From DAIOFH01 sp036745875 (GTDB lineage Bacteria; Planctomycetota; SZUA-567), in assembly GCA_036745875.1 (NCBI GenBank), contig DAIOFH010000160.1:1-8211 (forward strand): a stretch of 8,211 nucleotides of DNA. The letters are read 5' to 3'. This document shows, one piece after another, positions 5,856 to 8,211 of this stretch (its first letter is position 1; every line of letters starts with the position of its first letter). The notes beneath the pieces were generated by a model that was not told the DNA's origin, searched no databases, and worked only from the letters and a program-made list of their open reading frames with translations. The position numbers and the translations under genes are program-made.

Positions 5856-6510
5856 GCGCTTCCATGTCCCAATCTTCCAGTTCTTCAATCCATGGGCGGT
5901 CGGGCACTTCTTCCCACGCGACCTGGGAAAGTGCATAGCGCGGCCGGGGCGGTATCTCGTCGCCCTTCGCGTAGCCGGTCGGAAGCAGCGCGACGATGAA
6001 GTTGTTCTTGGCGTCTATTCCCAAAGCTTCCGTCGCCTTTTCCCCGTCAAAAAGCATAACCCAGCAGGAGCCGAGTTCGAGTGCCGAGGCGGCGAGAATA
6101 TAGTGCTCGCCCGCGAGCATGCAGTTGGCGGTGATTTTCTGGTCGTTCAATTCCTTCGAATCGCGTTTCGCATAATTCGCTTCAAGCGTGCTGAGGGTGT
6201 CCTGGTTCAGCGCGCCGATGTCGGACAGCTCCTTGGCGCGGCGCAGGCGTTTTTTATACACGCCACGGTCGCCCAGCAACACGGTGATAACCGGCGCTTC
6301 CTTGAGGCATGGCTGGTTGAAGCCAGCCTCGGCCAGAAGGCGGCGCTTTTCCGGATCGCGAATGACGAGAAAACGCCACGGCTGGGCATTGGTGCCGCTG
6401 GGGGCGAGCCTTGCCGCGTTAAGGCACGATTCGATGCTTCTTCTCGGCACGGGACGGCCCTCGAATGACCGTACGGACCGCCGCTCTCTCGCTACTTTGA
6501 AAAAATCCAT
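5842..6510 (-). CDS. Nitroreductase-family FMN oxidoreductase
   Basis: A 222-residue protein of the nitroreductase superfamily: FMN-dependent, usually dimeric NAD(P)H oxidoreductases whose natural substrates are often unknown. The FMN-binding opening is clear: RRSVRSF (10-16) and APSGTNAQPWRF (36-47). The C-terminal part has GEHYILAASALELGSCW (134-150) and LPTGYAKGDEIPPRPR (176-191), which supplies the usual GYP/GYA-type FMN contact region. I chose the ATG at 6510, with GGGGA 7 nt upstream, because the family homology starts there. A GTG at 6537 would add nine residues with no support. It lies just downstream of the gpmI terminator with only 35 bp between, and I see no convincing promoter, so it may rely on readthrough. 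The segment from 90 to 130 is more polar than in typical members and could shape the substrate pocket. Specific function is not predictable. Confidence 0.9.
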   Translation of the reverse strand: MDFFKVARERRSVRSFEGRPVPRRSIESCLNAARLAPSGTNAQPWRFLVIRDPEKRRLLAEAGFNQPCLKEAPVITVLLGDRGVYKKRLRRAKELSDIGALNQDTLSTLEANYAKRDSKELNDQKITANCMLAGEHYILAASALELGSCWVMLFDGEKATEALGIDAKNNFIVALLPTGYAKGDEIPPRPRYALSQVAWEEVPDRPWIEELEDWDMEALVNE

Positions 6511-6545
6511 AGTGCTATCCCCATTGTCTACGCTCACCTGTCATC

Positions 6546-6581
6546 AAAAAGCCTGCCATGGCCAATTGCCACAGCAGGCTT
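6546..6581 (-). terminator. Rho-independent terminator of gpmI
   Basis: On the minus strand an 8-bp stem AAGCCTGC/GCAGGCTT, a 2-nt by 2-nt internal bulge, and a further 4-bp stem TGGC/GCCA close a 5-nt loop. The stem runs straight into a run of five T (6546-6550). The hairpin begins 9 nt after the gpmI stop codon. The plus strand lacks a T-run, so it acts in one direction. Confidence 0.88.
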
Positions 6582-6590
6582 GTCACAGTA

Positions 6591-8153
6591 TCAAATGCCG
6601 CGTATCAAGATATTCGCGGTCATTTCCTTCGGCACATCGAGTCCCATGAGCTTGAGCATGGTGGGGGCGATGTCCGAGAGCTTGCCGCGTTCGACCAGCT
6701 CTTTTTCGCAACTGTCCTTGGCGACGTAGATCAGTTCGACCGGGAACAGTGTATGGCTGGTTTTGGTCATGCCCGTTTCATAGTCGACCATTTGTTCCGC
6801 ATTGCCGTGGTCGGCGGTAATGAGGATGTGGGCGTTTAGGCCGAGAAGCTTGGGGATCAGCTTGCCGATGCACTTGTCGACCGTTTCGACCGCCTTTTTC
6901 GCGGCCTTCGGGTCGCCAGTGTGGCCGACCATGTCGCCGTTGGCGTAGTTGACGACAATCATGGCATAGGGGTTGTTCTTGATCCGGGAAAGGAGTTCTT
7001 CCGTGACGAATTCCGCTTCCATCTCGGGGTGGCTGGCGAAGGTGGCCGGGTCGAAACGGCCCTTTATTTCCACCTGGTCCTCGCCTTCATAGGGCGTGGT
7101 GGACTTGCCGTTGAAGAACGAGGTCACATGGCGGAATTTTTGTGTTTCGGCAATGCGCAGCTGGCGCAGCCCGGCCTTGGAAACTGCCTCGCCCAAAAGG
7201 TTGTCCATACCGCCGTCACCGCCCATGGCGCCAAGCATATAAGATTCGAAAGAGTCGAAATAACGGGTCAAGCCGACATACACCACCTTCGGTTTTGCCT
7301 TCAGCGCCCCGGGATAGGCGGGATCGACAAAGGCGTGGGTAAGCTGTATCGCGCGGTCCTGGCGGTAATTGGTGTGGAGGATCGAGTCGCCGTCCTTGAC
7401 GCCGGAGTAGCCCTTGAGGATATGGGGGGGAATGTACTCGTCCACCATTTCGGTGCCGTCGGGAGTTTTGTCCTTGGCATAGGATTCTTTGACGACGGAA
7501 AGAATATCCGCACCTTCGGGGCAGTCGGCGGAGACGATGCAGTTGTAGGCGGCATCGGTCAGTTTATAATTTTTCGACCGGTCCATCGCGTAGTAGCGGC
7601 CCATGACGGTGCCGATCGTGCAGTTGCCGACTTCTTCCATCACCTTGAGGAGTTTGGCGATGTATTCGGCGGACGAGCGCGGCGGCGTGTCGCGGCCGTC
7701 GAGGAATGGATGGAGGACGATCTTACCCTCCGGGAACTCCTGCCTGGCGCGGCGCATGATCTTGAAAAGGTGCTCCTGGTGTGCGTGGACCCCTTCGTCC
7801 TGCAGCAGTCCCAGAAGGTGGAACTGGCTGTTGTTTTCCTTCCAGTTCTTCATCAGGCGCTGCCATTGTTCGACCTGGAAGAGAGTGCCGTCGGAAAGCC
7901 CGTCGTCGATACGTTTCAATTCCTGGATGACGACACGCCCGGCGCCCATGTTGAGGTGGCCGACTTCGGAAGAACCCTGGTACCCATCGGGAAGGCCGAC
8001 CGCTTCGCCTGACGCGTCGAGGAGCGTCCAGGGATAACGTGTTTTGAGTCTGTCAATAGTGGGGGTTTTAGCGTCAAAAACGGCGTTTCCCTTGGGATTG
8101 AGGTTCAACCCCCAGCCGTCGCGGATGATCAATACCACTGGTCTTCTCTTCAT
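6591..8153 (-). CDS. gpmI: 2,3-bisphosphoglycerate-independent phosphoglycerate mutase
   Basis: GpmI interconverts 3- and 2-phosphoglycerate in glycolysis and gluconeogenesis, using a phosphoserine intermediate and two metal ions (usually Mn2+), in the cytoplasm. The 520-residue protein is near the usual 510-515. Landmarks: DGWG (12-15) with metal ligand D12; the nucleophile S62 in GSSEVGHLNMGAGR (60-73), where most relatives have GNSEVGH; H124 in GVHAH; DGRDTPP (152-158); YRQDRA (263-268); RIAETQKF (333-340); NGDMVGHTGD (405-414) with ligands D407, H411; ADHGN (447-451) with D448, H449; and H467. The segment MLGAMGGDGGMDNLL (306-320) replaces the common AFPP-type stretch. The start ATG at 8153 has AGGAG (8160-8164) at 6 nt. 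The gene ends in its own terminator, so it is probably transcribed alone or with occasional readthrough into the nitroreductase gene. Confidence 0.98.
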   Translation of the reverse strand: MKRRPVVLIIRDGWGLNLNPKGNAVFDAKTPTIDRLKTRYPWTLLDASGEAVGLPDGYQGSSEVGHLNMGAGRVVIQELKRIDDGLSDGTLFQVEQWQRLMKNWKENNSQFHLLGLLQDEGVHAHQEHLFKIMRRARQEFPEGKIVLHPFLDGRDTPPRSSAEYIAKLLKVMEEVGNCTIGTVMGRYYAMDRSKNYKLTDAAYNCIVSADCPEGADILSVVKESYAKDKTPDGTEMVDEYIPPHILKGYSGVKDGDSILHTNYRQDRAIQLTHAFVDPAYPGALKAKPKVVYVGLTRYFDSFESYMLGAMGGDGGMDNLLGEAVSKAGLRQLRIAETQKFRHVTSFFNGKSTTPYEGEDQVEIKGRFDPATFASHPEMEAEFVTEELLSRIKNNPYAMIVVNYANGDMVGHTGDPKAAKKAVETVDKCIGKLIPKLLGLNAHILITADHGNAEQMVDYETGMTKTSHTLFPVELIYVAKDSCEKELVERGKLSDIAPTMLKLMGLDVPKEMTANILIRGI

Positions 8154-8159
8154 TACTCG

Positions 8160-8164
8160 CTCCT
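8160..8164 (-). promoter_or_regulatory. Ribosome binding site of gpmI
   Basis: AGGAG on the minus strand, 6 nt before the ATG at 8153, an ideal distance that fixes the start of the mutase. Confidence 0.85.
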
Positions 8165-8186
8165 ATGAAAGAAATCTACTCCAAAA

Positions 8187-8192
8187 ATTAAA
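8187..8192 (-). promoter_or_regulatory. Possible -10 box for gpmI
   Basis: TTTAAT on the minus strand (5 of 6 bases of TATAAT) lies in an AT-rich leader about 33 nt before the gpmI start. The matching -35 would fall just outside the window, so this cannot be confirmed here. Confidence 0.25.
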
Positions 8193-8211
8193 GCGTTTTG
8201 TTTTTATCGTC

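Noticed and set aside
5784..5936. N-terminal extension of apt by 51 residues
   Set aside because: It overlaps the nitroreductase gene and the promoter region and does not resemble Apt; the family match starts at MDLLKVIRAIPDFP.
6921..8012. A 363-codon open frame on the plus strand
   Set aside because: It lies entirely antisense to gpmI, whose motifs are complete. The product is a low-complexity G/V/H/F-rich sequence of the kind produced by reading a GC-rich gene backwards, and no family is recognisable.

Overview
The window is a compact, housekeeping stretch of a bacterial chromosome. All ten genes I can support lie on the minus strand, so they read from the right end of the window to the left. 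The sequence is GC-rich with strong G/C preference at third codon positions, which produces many long open frames on the opposite strand that I treat as shadows. An ElyC-type DUF218 membrane protein suggests a Gram-negative cell envelope. Some protein details, such as the GpmI variant and the Apt and YycJ-like sequences, are reminiscent of the PVC superphylum (Lentisphaerota/Kiritimatiellota), but that is a weak impression and not a placement.

Layout in transcription order (right to left). (1) gpmI, the cofactor-independent phosphoglycerate mutase (8153-6591), has a good ribosome binding site and ends in a clear intrinsic terminator at 6546-6581. (2) A nitroreductase-family flavoprotein (6510-5842) follows with no obvious promoter of its own. 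(3) A good sigma70-type promoter at 5826-5855 overlaps the 3' end of the nitroreductase gene. It probably starts a long operon: apt (adenine salvage), an ElyC/YdcF-type DUF218 envelope protein, a 5-formyltetrahydrofolate cyclo-ligase, and tsaD (tRNA t6A synthesis). The last three are joined by two ATGA start/stop overlaps. (4) A 91-bp AT-rich gap holds an imperfect inverted repeat with internal tandem units. (5) A YycJ/WalJ-type metallo-beta-lactamase-fold hydrolase, an unrecognised two-helix membrane protein with a coiled-coil tail, yraN (UPF0102 nuclease-like) and nadD (NAD synthesis) follow with short gaps of 27, 8 and 17 bp. (6) Beyond nadD, the last 57 bp contain a promoter-like sequence with a 19-bp spacer that carries a dyad. 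It would drive something lying outside the window.

The genes do not form one pathway. They are a typical mixed operon of small essential or conserved functions: nucleotide salvage, folate, tRNA modification, NAD and envelope. I found no mobile element, CRISPR array, RNA gene, defence system or secondary-metabolite cluster, and no strong candidate for a new biological system. The least explained items are the two-helix membrane protein (1106-1939), the repeat at 2777-2845 and the promoter-like element at 20-50. No stretch longer than 91 bp lacks a gene.
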